A program made the translations under genes and the position numbers. A stretch of 64,000 nucleotides of DNA from Prostheceraeus crozeri (taxonomy: Eukaryota; Platyhelminthes; Polycladida; Euryleptidae), in assembly GCA_907163375.1 (NCBI GenBank), contig CAJQUW010011085.1:1-64000 (forward strand). Direction: 5' to 3'. This document shows positions 1-9,581 of this stretch, piece after piece. The first letter of the stretch is position 1; every line of letters begins with the position of its first letter. Under the pieces are notes generated by a model. The model saw nothing but the letters and a program-made list of their open reading frames with translations. It made no database searches and had not been told where the DNA came from.

Positions 1-165
1 CATTTTGCAGTTGAACCGGCAGTTAATAAATTTTCTCTTACTTTAGACGAAAATCATCCAAAGTTGATTTTAATCATGATAGATCATTGTCAAAAGCTAC
101 TAGGATTTAATAAACAAACCTATAGTTCAAGGTTATCATTTAGCGTGAGAAGATTCCAAAAATAA
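1..165 (+). pseudogene. Polinton capsid-type protein tail (fossil part)
   Basis: The frame open from the window edge ends in a segment with the pattern LLGFN, which I associate with the C-terminal region of minor-capsid (penton-like) proteins of Polintons and adintoviruses. Only the last part is in the window. The call depends mainly on its position next to an ATPase remnant of the same element type; by itself the match is short. Confidence 0.35.
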
Positions 166-430
166 CTGGAAATAAATTCAATTGTTGTAACATTGTGACA
201 TTATTGAAGGAGGTTATTATAAATGGTAAAATTATCAAATTTAATATTCAGTTTTCCAGCTTTTACTGTACCCATTGGTTATAGATTAAATGTAATTCCA
301 CAAACAATTAATATATTTTCCTATTACAAGAAAAAAACTATTAACAACATTAACATTAGAATCACTGGATGAGAAAGGACAAGAAATAAATTTTGGAGGC
401 GAAGAGATTATGATAGATCTTTTGGTTCGA

Positions 431-486
431 GAGGTATAAACTCCCGTTCGGGAGGTATAAACTCCCGTTTCGAGAGGTATAAACTA
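431..486 (+). repeat. Three tandem copies of a 21-22 bp unit with TATAAACT core
   Basis: The unit GAGGTATAAACT starts at 431, 452 and 474; between copies the sequence CCCGTTCGGGA can pair with itself. It lies upstream of the ATPase remnant in the fossil virus-like element. A TATA-like core next to a small GC hairpin suggests promoter or transcript-end signals of the element, which is inference. Confidence 0.5.
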
Positions 487-629
487 TCACGCGAAGCTAG
501 GAAAAGTTTAATTTTCTTTCTTCTTTCTTTAAAATATAAAAATAAAATAAAAATAAATTTTTTTATTAAAAAATGAGTGTAATGTCTTTTAAATAAAAAA
601 AACTTAAATTTAATCATCATCCAAATTTA

Positions 630-1260
630 TCTAATAAAGTTTTGTCAGTTATTTGCGTAAGATCAGGTTGTGTAAAAAATTATTTATTATTTAAAATTTT
701 AACGACTCCAAATTTTTTGGATTATAACAATCTTATAAGTGATACAACAACAGCAGAACAAACTGTCTATCAATTTTTAAAATATGGATTTGAAATAATC
801 TTAAAAAAAACAGCAATTGCTTCATTATTCAAAGAATATGAAAAATTCTGAATATGAAGAAGAAATAAGTTCGTGGTGTGAAGAAGCAGCAGAAAATAGT
901 CAGTTAGTCGAAACCAATAAAAATAACCATATAAAGATACAATTAATAGATGATAGTGGTAATATGCAAGATCCTACCTAGTAAACTAGATAAAACAATG
1001 AAACATTGTGTAATTTTTGATGCATTGTGTTAATGATAGAAATCATTCAGTTTCAGAGAAATTATTTTACAAGAGGTAGACATAATAACTGTAGTGTATT
1101 TTATTTAACACAAAGTATGTATTCATTAGACGGAAGTGTTATTAGAAAGAATGCAAATATAATTTTATACTATTTGAAATAAATGCAAGAAACTTAAGTG
1201 ATTTGCTAAGAGATTTATGTATAAGAGATAAAGATGAATTTAAACAATCGTGTAATAATG
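630..1260 (+). pseudogene. FtsK/HerA-type packaging ATPase of the Polinton-like element (fossil part)
   Basis: Two blocks resemble the genome-packaging ATPase found in Polintons, adintoviruses and virophages. The first contains a P-loop-like stretch followed by PNFLDYNNLI; the second contains RGRHNNCSVFYLTQS, the usual region around the Walker B and sensor motifs, followed by a stretch rich in N and I. In intact elements this enzyme would pump DNA into the capsid. The gene is broken. The second block is the most distinctive single piece of evidence for the family assignment of the whole element. Confidence 0.6.
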
Positions 1261-1345
1261 CTATTGGCAAAAGATTATGGATTCATTACAATTAATATTG
1301 ATAAAAAAAAATTCATGGATAGAGTTATCGAACAATTGTTCTCTG

Positions 1346-1378
1346 ACTAGGCTTCGCCTCGAGGGGCTTCGCCCCGAC
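1346..1378. terminator. GC-rich hairpins with CTTCG loops in AT-rich element
   Basis: GGCTTCGCC and GGGGCTTCGCCCC lie side by side, each able to fold into a short hairpin with a CUUCG-type loop. They stand out in about 70 percent AT surroundings, between the plus-strand ATPase remnant and the convergent minus-strand genes, where transcript ends of the element would be expected. The same motif recurs near 2471 and 2580. A role in transcript termination is inference. Confidence 0.4.
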
Positions 1379-1545
1379 TGAAAGTCGATCGAAGATTTGT
1401 TTACTGAGTAATAAAAAAATATACAACATAGTGGTATAATATTGTTTTTGTTATTCTTCAGCTTTAATTTTATCTATTTTTTAAAATATAATATTTGAAT
1501 TTTGTGGTAACATTGGAATACAGCAAAAACATTTTACTGAACAAA

Positions 1546-2372
1546 TTATTTTTTTATTGCTTTGTTGTTTGTAATCTTTTCGTTTAAAGTTTTCTCGTAT
1601 TGAGTTTTGTTTAATAAAGTTTTGTCTAATAAAGTTTTTAGCACTTCTAAAAAAATTTTGTCATTTTCTTCATTAGAAATTTTATCATCAATAAAAGTTT
1701 TACCATCACTAGAAATTTTACCATCCTTTTTATTTTTATCATCAACTTTTTCTGTCTGTGATTGAAATGATATTTGATTTACTTTATTAGCTATTTGATC
1801 AAATTTTTCAATCTCATCTAACGTAATAACATTATCATCACATACTCTTTGAAAGTAGTAATGTAGTTTATCATAGACTTCTTTAATATGTAAATGCTTA
1901 GTTTTTAATGATTTTCGTTTCTTAGTTATTAAAGATTTATCTAACATTGTAACAAGTGAAGTTGCAAAAACACCCGTACCTGTTAAAGCTGTGTAACAAC
2001 TACTGGAATTACTAAAACACCTGAAGATATAACAATTGTTAAAGCACCTAAACTTATTGTTAAGAATATGCCAATTCCTTGTGTTACATTCTTAACTTTA
2101 GTCCATCTCTTTCTTAATTTTTTATAATGCTCTAATCTTAATAATAATTGGGATTCCTTATCTTTCATATAACGTACTCTATCTTTGTGTTTTTCTATAT
2201 TTATTTCACTTATTTTTAATTGAGATAACGAAGGATATATTCTTGAGGTTTCTTCCATTTCTGAAGTTCCTTCCATTTCTGAAGTTCCTTCCACTTTTGT
2301 TTCTTCCATTTTTAGAGAAATATTATTAGTCACATGATATATTTTAAAAACCTTAAAAACGTCTAAACTCAT
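1546..2372 (-). pseudogene. Membrane-associated Polinton protein (fossil part, two neighbouring frames)
   Basis: The upstream frame (1983-2372) has charged residues and a coiled-coil-like stretch followed by a long hydrophobic segment rich in I, V, L and G near its end. The adjoining frame (1546-1947) is lysine-rich and contains CDDNVITLDEIEKF. Together they resemble the hydrophobic accessory protein seen in many animal Polintons, where a glycine-rich membrane stretch precedes a charged helical tail; its function is not known to me. The orientation, opposite to the ATPase remnant, fits a two-sided element layout. Broken. Confidence 0.45.
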
Positions 2373-2380
2373 TAATTTGA

Positions 2381-2690
2381 AATTCTCAACTTTTATGATT
2401 TTCGGTGTCCGGTTTTAGATGACCTTGAACGGTCATGATTTAAGCAATGAAAATCGAACCGAAGGTTCTAGGGCTTCGCCCGATTGTAATTCTCAAATTT
2501 GAGATACTCAACTTTTATAATTTTTAGTGTCCTAGAACGGTCATGATTTTCAAGGTAAAAATCGAACCAGAGGTTCTAGGGCTTCGCCCGATTGTAATTC
2601 TCAAATTTGAGATTTTCAACTTTTATGATTTTCGGTGTCCTGGAACGGTCATGATTTAAGCAATGAAAAATGTCATAATCACAAATTTGA
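2381..2690. repeat. Three tandem units of about 108-122 bp
   Basis: The motif CAACTTTTATGATT, followed by a GTGTCC...AACGGTCATGATT block, recurs with starts at about 2387, 2509 and 2617. Two of the units include GGTTCTAGGGCTTCGCCC, the same GC hairpin seen at 1346-1378, which ties these repeats to the virus-like element. Confidence 0.75.
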
Positions 2691-2729
2691 GATTTTGAAA
2701 AATTTGAAAAATTGGGTATTTTTAAAAAC

Positions 2730-2925
2730 GTCATAAATTCATGAATTTAGGTCTTCATAACCTGAAAAAGGGTTCAAATTCATGAATTTATGTCGTTTTT
2801 AAAAATACCATTTTTTGAAAAAATGGTACTTTTTGAATGGACTAAATTCATGAATTCAGGTCTTAAAAACCTGAAAAAGGGACTAAATTCATGAATTTAT
2901 GTCGTTTTTAAAGATACCAATTTTT
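2730..2925. repeat. Two tandem units of about 107 bp with internal ATTCATGAAT palindromes
   Basis: ATTCATGAATTTAGGTCTT...CCTGAAAAAGGG...ATTCATGAATTTATGTCG occurs twice (about 2737-2810 and 2844-2919), each copy itself carrying two ATTCATGAAT palindromes. The block probably forms the right terminal region of the Polinton-like element. Confidence 0.7.
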
Positions 2926-3219
2926 TTTTTGACTTGTCCTGTCCTGGAACGGTCTTTTGACCATTACTATTCACTCACACACAAAATGAAAAATTACTTG
3001 CCTCCAAAAGTTAAACATGATAATGAAGTTTTCAGTCTTCGAAACTATGTGCTTGAAAAGGATCAAGGAACATGTTCTATACGAAGGCATGCTACAAAAC
3101 TCCGCATTGTTATCACACTTTGAATCTTGCAATATAGTAAAATATGAAATCTTGAAAAAATACGAATTAATTTTCAAAACTAATTCGAAATTTTATAAGT
3201 CGAATTTCTAATAATAGAC

Positions 3220-4068
3220 TTAACCTCTTGAGCCCGATGACATGCGGTGCATGCGTCATGTGGGCACTTGCACATTGCTCGACAGCAGCTGGCACTACTG
3301 CACCAACTAAGTCATGACATGCACTGCACACACAGAATTATATATTTTGTTTATCTGCTCCGGTTTGCTAGAAGTGTGATTAATACGAAATTGACGGCAC
3401 ATCGAGGAACATATTAAGTGGGCAAAAAAGAATTCCTAATACCTATACATAGGAAAAAAGTCGTGCGTCGGTTGCGGATTAAAGTGAGTTCCAGCAAACT
3501 GCTTCTATTGCCAAAATTCCTTCAGATTCGAAGAATTCAGATCATTGCGCACAAGTTTTCTCCATAATGTTGGCCCTTCCGATCATTATTAAAGAAAGTA
3601 GCAGGCGTACGAAAATTAGTTCACTTGATGATTTCACATCCTCTCCTCGGCATTGCTCACTGTATAGTGCATACATTGAATCGAAGCCAGGCATCGATGT
3701 GTGTTTTGGTGTGTGCGAAGTGATATCACAGCACGCACGCATCTCTCACTGGCTCTGCTGTCCTCTGCTGACAGCTTACTGTTTGCCATTTCCAATAGCA
3801 AGTGATACACGTATTATCCATTCGAGAAGGAGAAAGTTGTCTAATTCTGTCATGTGACATTTCGATATTAAGGTTACATACAATTCTTCCTTTCTAGGAA
3901 ACCGAAGCGCGCAGATGAATCTAATTCTGTGACTGCACATAATCGCTGCATCATGTTTCAATTGTTCACTTAGCATCAGAGTTGCAGTTATGAGCGAATG
4001 AAGTGTATTGCAAGTCATGGGTAGTTGGAGCAGTTTACCAGATTTGGCTTTGAGGTTCAAGAGTTTAA
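3220..4068. mobile_element. Candidate TTAA-flanked (piggyBac-like) non-autonomous element
   Basis: TTAA at 3220-3223 is followed by CCTCTTGAGCCCG, and TTAA at 4065-4068 is preceded by GAGGTTCAAGAGT, so the two ends match as an imperfect inverted repeat (CTCTTGARCC). TTAA target duplication and short inverted repeats are typical of piggyBac-type transposons. The left end also holds a GCATGCGTCATG-type palindromic stretch, as piggyBac ends often do. No transposase is recognisable in the 841 bp between. The repeat is short, so chance is possible. Confidence 0.35.
3421..3625 (-). repeat. Dispersed repeat shared with 34875-35105
   Basis: Read on the minus strand, this stretch matches 34875-35105 on the plus strand. 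Shared blocks include TTTAATRATGATCGGAAGG, ATTCTTCGTATCTGAAG/ATTCTTCGAATCTGAAG and CGCACGACTxCTTTTCCTAT. The copies are diverged with small gaps, so it is an old interspersed family. It lies inside the candidate TTAA element. Confidence 0.6.
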
Positions 4069-4405
4069 TTAGTCAAATAATAACAAAGGCCTGTAATATT
4101 TCGTCTTGTCAAACGCATTGTGAGAAATATTCGTAGATACTAATTTACAGCATCACGTTAGCATATGTCATATCAATGATTCTATGATTTATTTTTTAAT
4201 AGTTTTGTTGTCAGTTCACACTAGAAGTCATATATATTTTTATAATTTCCTAAAACACGTTAAGGAAAATTTGTGCTCAGTGCAACATAAACTCATGACT
4301 ATAGCTCCAGGACAGTAAAACTGTGATGATAACATGTGCGCTACCTAAAACTTCGTTCATACACTACAATTCATCGCACAACACACTATCACACTCTATT
4401 GTCAC

Positions 4406-4840
4406 CAGGGATGCGGAGTCCTATCATTTTGATAGGTCTCTGACTCCGACTCCAACTCCGGGGTTTTATAGGACTCCGACTCCAGGTGGCAAGTAAATCA
4501 GCCCTAGTTCTGGTAACCTACATCTGGTTGATTTTAGTGATCATTGCTGCATCAATTATCAATCATTTTCGATGAAAGCTTACCAACTTTGCACATCACT
4601 TGTTGGTGTGTGCTTCACACGGTTTTTCTCCAGTCTCTATCAGGCAGGAAAATTCCATATCCTTCTCTAAAAAATATCAGTACACTTTCGATCTTAATTT
4701 TAGCCATCACACACGATTGACGTTAGGGAAAGAGTTAATGTTCTCAAGCAAACTAATATTTTATTTTTGTCTCCGATGTGACCTTCGGTAGGACTCCGAC
4801 TCCGGCAAAAATTATAGGACTACGAGACTACGACTCCGAC
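4406..4840. mobile_element. hAT-type MITE, GGAGTC subterminal repeats (copy 1)
   Basis: It begins CAGGGATGCGGAGTC, the hAT-style terminus of the copy at 54926-55667, and shares with it most of its internal sequence, including TGTGTGCTTCACACGG and CTCCAGTCTCTA. Both ends carry repeated GACTCC/GGAGTC hexamers. The right end here has decayed: the last TIR bases are lost and no clear 8-bp duplication remains. No coding capacity. Confidence 0.75.
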
Positions 4841-4980
4841 CTCTTCTTGTGAGGAGCATCGTTAAAAGTAGTGTGAACATAGGTCACTTTCGCAATTTTT
4901 GGCCAATTTCAAGACTGTTGTGGTACCAGAAAGAAGTATCGCTACGAGCAGCAATTCTGCATGGAATCAGTTCACATATA

Positions 4981-6340
4981 TACAGCGTGTCCTAAAAGTC
5001 GCTAAAAACTTAAATTGCAGATAGTAGCTCTCCTATTACATCGATTAGTCTGAAAGTTTAACAGTAGAAACTACACATCATGGGGTTTTGTTAGATAGTA
5101 AGTTTGTCTTCATTCGACTTCTTAAAGGTATGTTATAGAATGTTATGCATTACAATAAATTTTAAGCTTTTTTAATCAATTATAAAAATGAAAACTAACT
5201 ATTTTTTCCTAGAATATCAAATTTCACACAAAAGTAGAGTTCATGAATGATCAGTTACATTCACAGTCACTCAATGTGTCCACCATGATATTATTGGATC
5301 ATTTGCAGGCGATCGATCTAGTGTTCATCGAGCTATGCGAATGAAGCTTCAAAATCAAAAGAGCCGAAAATCGATCCGCTATCAGCTACAACCAGATGAC
5401 TTCGAGAATCGAAGACACTTTGCTGAATGGTTCATCAATAATCAGCTTACCAATTTGGAGACCATGCTTTGGACGGACGAGACGCATTTTCACCTTGATG
5501 GACCGGTCTACACGAGCAATGCCTACGTATGGAGTCGCAGCAGTCCCCACTATCATGCAGAAAAGCCAATTTAATCTCCCAAATTGTGCGTTTGGATCAG
5601 ATTCAGTGTTTAACTTATGATTCCTCCATATTTCTTTGAATGAGGTACAATTGACGGCGATAGATACCTACGCATGTTGGTGATTCACGTGATTCCAGTC
5701 TTGAAGGCTCACAGAAGATGTTCGACGACCACGCTCCCACAGGACGGTGCTCCGCCCAACATCAAGAGCAACGTAAAGAAGTTCCTAGAGACCAACTTCA
5801 CCACGGATAGCGCAATCAGTCGCTTTTCCCCCAACTTCTGGCTTTCGCGGTCTCCAGACTTGACACCAGTTGACTTTTGGTATTGGGGAAATTTAAAGCG
5901 TTTTGTGTATGCCCCAGAACAACCGCTGACAATAGCAACCCGAAAGCCAGGATCATTCGTGCGGCGGAGACCATCTCAACAGATGATGTACAACAGGAAC
6001 TTGGGTCACTTGTTGATCGCCTCCAATTGATCCAATAATATCATGGTGGACACATTGAGTGACTGTGAATGTAACTGATCATTCATGAACTCTACTTTTG
6101 TGTAAAATTTGATATTCTAGGAAAAAATAATTAGTTTTATTTTATAATTGATTAAAAAAGCTTAAAATTTATTGTAATGCATAACATTCATAACATCCTT
6201 TAAGAAGTCGAATGAAGACAAACTTACTACTTAACAAAACCCCATGATGTGTAGTTTCTACTGTTAAACTTTCAGACTAATCGATGTAATAGGAGAGCTA
6301 CTATCTGCAATCTAAGTTTTTAGCGACTTTTAGGACAAAG
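4981..6340 (+). mobile_element. Tc1/mariner element with about 325-bp inverted arms (foldback derivative)
   Basis: The left arm (about 4990-5317) and right arm (about 6012-6335) are inverted copies with roughly 97 percent identity by eye. The outer ends read GTCCTAAAAGTCGCTAAAAA. The left side starts TA-CAGCGTGTCC, the usual mariner form; the right end lacks the final CACCCTG-TA. Between the arms lies a transposase remnant on the plus strand. The arms are far longer than the usual 20-30 bp mariner TIRs. Confidence 0.8.
5320..6030 (+). pseudogene. Tc1/mariner (IS630-type) transposase, N-terminus lost, frameshifted
   Basis: DDE-type transposase that would cut and paste its own element at TA sites. 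The first frame (5335-5574) holds the end of the helix-turn-helix region and the first catalytic block, WTDETHFHLDG, where D of TDE is the first catalytic aspartate. A later frame (5674-6030) holds QDGAPP, with the second aspartate, and RSPDLTPVDFWYWG, in which the third acidic position is a D. Most of the N-terminal DNA-binding domain is missing because the left inverted arm replaces it. At least one frameshift lies between 5574 and 5674. The stop at 6028-6030 falls just inside the right arm. It belongs to the invertebrate group with PDLTPxDFxxWG, not to Mos1-type mariner. Confidence 0.75.
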
Positions 6341-7767
6341 TCCGTGGGTAAGACCTAGAATTTTCCATATTTTGCCTTTTTGGACGACCCTGATATACAT
6401 ACAGTATTAATATCACACGCTGCAATGTTGTAGAACGTGCAGAAATAGAAGTCTATTTACTGATAAGTCTACCACTCATACAAAAGTCAATAATTTTTGC
6501 AAAAATTGAAATTCATCAACTTGAAATCTTCTCTATAGGCTGTTTCAGTCACTAATTATTCTACAAACTACAGCTATCTGCGTCTAAGTGAATTATGGAA
6601 CCATGCTGCCAAATACACGCATTTTACCTACGCTTTCATCATACATTATAACATTTATTGATAAATATATATAATATGTAGCGAATAATGATTTTGATTT
6701 CAATAGAGGAAATATGCGCAATATGTAGAGCTGAAACAGGCCATCTTTCGGCTTGAGATGCAAATGGTAGTATTACGCTTCCCTTGCAAAATGTAGATTC
6801 TTGCAATAATCAAGCGAATATGTTTATGCAAATGGCTAGAAAAATATTATTTGGAATTGTGGCACAGAATTGAGTGTGACATATATTGGCCATTCGTATC
6901 CAACTTTTGATTTGGAATTCAGCTAACTGCGTAGTGAATCATTGATACGAAACATGTAGATGCGAGCAACTTCCGCTATATAGGCGCAAACCTTTTTGAT
7001 CTAAAAAGCAATAAAATCGATTCTGAGAGGTCAGTCTTTTGAACAATAACTTGACTTTCAAAAACTCATGTTCATTTATTTTACAATTTCTAAACGAAGA
7101 GTGGTAGAAACAATATAAGAAAAATATCAAGCTTCAATATCTAAAATAGTTAGCATAAGTGAAAACCGCAGAACTCTTACTGTAATAAAAATGACTGGCA
7201 CATCGAAAACAATGCTACGTTGTGGACATGGGTTGTCATGACGACGTTGCTTTGACGATAGCGGCTTCCAGTGGTTTCAAAATAGACTATGTACCGCTAC
7301 ATTGTCAGTGTTCGTTGTTCAGATTCAAGTAAAATCGCCAAAATTATGTCAAAACATGAAATTTACTCATTTTGTAGAGACTGTCAAACATAAAATACTG
7401 AATCATGTGACTCACTTCAACTTTTATATCGAAGTTAATGCCCTGAACTCAATAATGTTTCAAATTTCATGGCATTCTGATTAATAGTTTCTTTTCTGCA
7501 CAAGAGATGTACGAAAATTGCCAAGTGTTTCACTATATATAGATGTTTCTTGAACTTTACCATTGGATTCCAATATGAATCCTTTAACCTTACCTATAAC
7601 CGAAAGCGACTGGCTGTGACACTCCAGAATTTAATTTTTGCATTCAGCGTTTCAAGATCTACAAATCCACGCTATTAAGCCCTTTGTGTGCGAAGTTATG
7701 AAGAAAGTGTCAATAGCTCCCGGACTATTAGGACAAAAATGTACAACTGTTGCATGCTTCAGTAATT
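6341..7767. other. No gene seen; one solo element end
   Basis: I find no supported gene. At 6381-6395 the sequence TTTTTGGACGACCCTGATA looks like one isolated mariner-style end. At about 7717-7726 GCTCCCGGAC followed by TA matches the ends of the TA-flanked family described at 23629-24357. The rest is AT-rich unique-looking sequence. Confidence 0.4.
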
Positions 7768-7769
7768 TA

Positions 7770-9501
7770 CAGGGTGACTCAAAAGTCTTAATCGGGTTTC
7801 AAATTGAGATTTCTCAGCAAGTATTTACACTAAGAATTTAATTTTTCGCTTATGCTGTAGAGGAAGAACCAGAATTTCCAAAGAGCTGCATTTTTAAATA
7901 TATTCTGGAAGTGAGCTCCGTTAATTTCGGTACAAAGAATGACGCGTTTTTTGAAGTTTTCAAAAGTCTTATGATCGTGACTTTCGTCGCGGACTGGACT
8001 ACTTCAGTAATCTTCACTCGCAGTTCTTTGTTGCTGGTTGTCCTATTCTTATACACCATAAATTATCCTTGGTATGACCCCACAAAAAATAATCAAAAGG
8101 CGTCAGATCTGGGCTCTTAGCTGGCCAGTGGATCGGACCGTTTTGGCCAATCCATCGATTAGGGAATTGAATGTTGAGAAATTCTCTGACATTCAGACCA
8201 CAGTGAGGCTGTGCGCCATCTTGTTGAAAAAACGTAGTCGAAAATCGTCGTAATCTTTTTCATCCCGGAATAAAATAATCCTTCAACATCTCAAGATCTC
8301 TCTGGTCAATGTTGATTCAAAAAAGTAAGGTCAGATGATCCGGTCGCAAAGCAGGGCCGCGCAGACCACCAGTCCATTCGACTTCAGAGGAATCTCGTCA
8401 CTTGAATGTGGATTTTCATAGTCCCAAATGACAGTCGTGACTGTTAATTTTGCCATTCAAATGGAGGATGGCTTCGTCAAAAAAGTAGAGTTTATGGATG
8501 AAACTGGGATCATCGCATCGCCGGTAATTTCTTCGCAAAACTGAGACCTTGGTTCATAGTCATCCGGCAACAGTTCATGCACGCGTGAAATATGAAATGA
8601 CTTCATGCCAATTGTTCCCTTCAAAATACGTCTAACAGTCTCACATGACATATCAAGCTTATTGACTGCATCCCGTATCGATGATCTTGGATTATTCTCG
8701 AACTCCTCCTTGACACCCAAAACATCACCAACAGCAAGGGATGGCGACCACTTTGCTCAGTATCTTGGACAGTGCCCGTCTCGGTCAATTTCTTAAACAC
8801 AAGTCGGAATGTGCTTTCAGAAGGTGGTTTTGATGTAAAATTTCTTTGCCACTGCCGTAGGGCAGCAGTTATGGATTCATATTTAGCCATAAGCAACACA
8901 ACGTTGATTCGATTCTACTGATAACGTCAATATGGTTTCTATGAGTAACAAGTGAATATCAACTACTAGTACTAAACGATTTTTGAAATCCTTCTTTTCA
9001 CAGATATCCTTCTTCTTCAATTCAACGACACTGTGATGTCATACATAACTCATGTGCTAATGCAGAAGTTTGATAGCCATCATAGCAAGTACCAATCACA
9101 CATTGATGGAAATGGCTAGCTTACTTTTCTTCTTTATTGTCTTTCTTCATTATTTCTTCCTATTTACCTTCCACTATTAATTCAATGGACGTTAGATTAA
9201 GTTGTGTTCATATTTTTTTAGGCCGCTCATCAATCAAGATCATTTGATGAAGTATTATTGGCTGTAGTAATGAGAAGAAAAAAAAAGCGAAAAAAATTTT
9301 TTTTCATGACATGATGGATGACCATCCATAATAGAGTATGAGTGAGCTTGACTGGGCAGCTAGATTTTTTCTTTTTTTGCGAATTGTTGCGTTGCTAAAT
9401 TCTGGTTCTTCCTCTACCAAACAAAAGTTAATAAGTTAGGTAAATAAGTTACTAGTGTAAAATCTTTTGAAGAAACGAATTAAGACTTTTGAGTCACCCT
9501 G
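7770..9501 (-). mobile_element. Tc1/mariner element with TA target sites and short TIRs
   Basis: The ends are CAGGGTGACTCAAAAGTCTT (left) and its reverse complement (right), about 23 bp matching, each bordered by TA (7768-7769 and 9502-9503). The 1732-bp interior codes for a decayed transposase on the minus strand. The right quarter (about 9000-9450) is non-coding filler. The TIRs resemble those of the element at 53387-54787, so the two probably share a family. Confidence 0.9.
7850..8899 (-). pseudogene. Mariner-type transposase, decayed into several frames
   Basis: The N-terminal part (8621-8899) reads LRQWQRNFTSKPPSESTF and has the helix-turn-helix pattern KKLTETGTV...GRHP, as in invertebrate mariner transposases (DUF4817-like domain). 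The next block (8457-8720) holds NPRSSIRDAVNKLDMSCETV, the second helix-turn-helix, then FHISRVHELLPDDYEPR. The final block (7850-8059) resembles the C-terminal tail. The catalytic region (about 8060-8450) is only recognisable in scattered frames. Frameshifts and stops make it inactive. Start at 8899 is chosen from the MLLMAKYES reading frame, which begins before the first helix. Confidence 0.7.
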
Positions 9502-9581
9502 TAATTCTTCTTAGGATCTAGCAATATTGACTTAGATCGGTGCCTGACCGAGGATCTGAAGTGACCATCAGCAAACAGCTA

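Larger units (their letters stand above)
1..2945. mobile_element. Polinton (Maverick)/adintovirus-like element, fossil, left part cut by window edge
   Basis: Several short reading frames in this very AT-rich stretch resemble standard Polinton proteins: a capsid-type tail at the window start, an FtsK/HerA-type packaging ATPase on the plus strand, and a minus-strand protein with a long hydrophobic segment. The gene complement and AT-richness set it apart from the neighbouring transposons. The right side carries two sets of tandem repeats, as Polinton ends often do. The element is broken, with several breaks, and the polymerase and integrase are not in view, so it is either truncated or continues to the left of the window. 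It looks moderately old. The right boundary is an estimate from where the repeats stop; I saw no target duplication. The assignment rests on recognising motifs by eye. Confidence 0.6.

Noticed and set aside
2381-2925. Regular repeats considered as a CRISPR array
   Set aside because: Units are over 100 bp, without constant short repeats and unique spacers, and the DNA is eukaryotic.
3224-3400. Palindromic GCATGCGTCATG-type sequence considered as an origin or operator
   Set aside because: Better explained as the left end of the TTAA-flanked candidate element.
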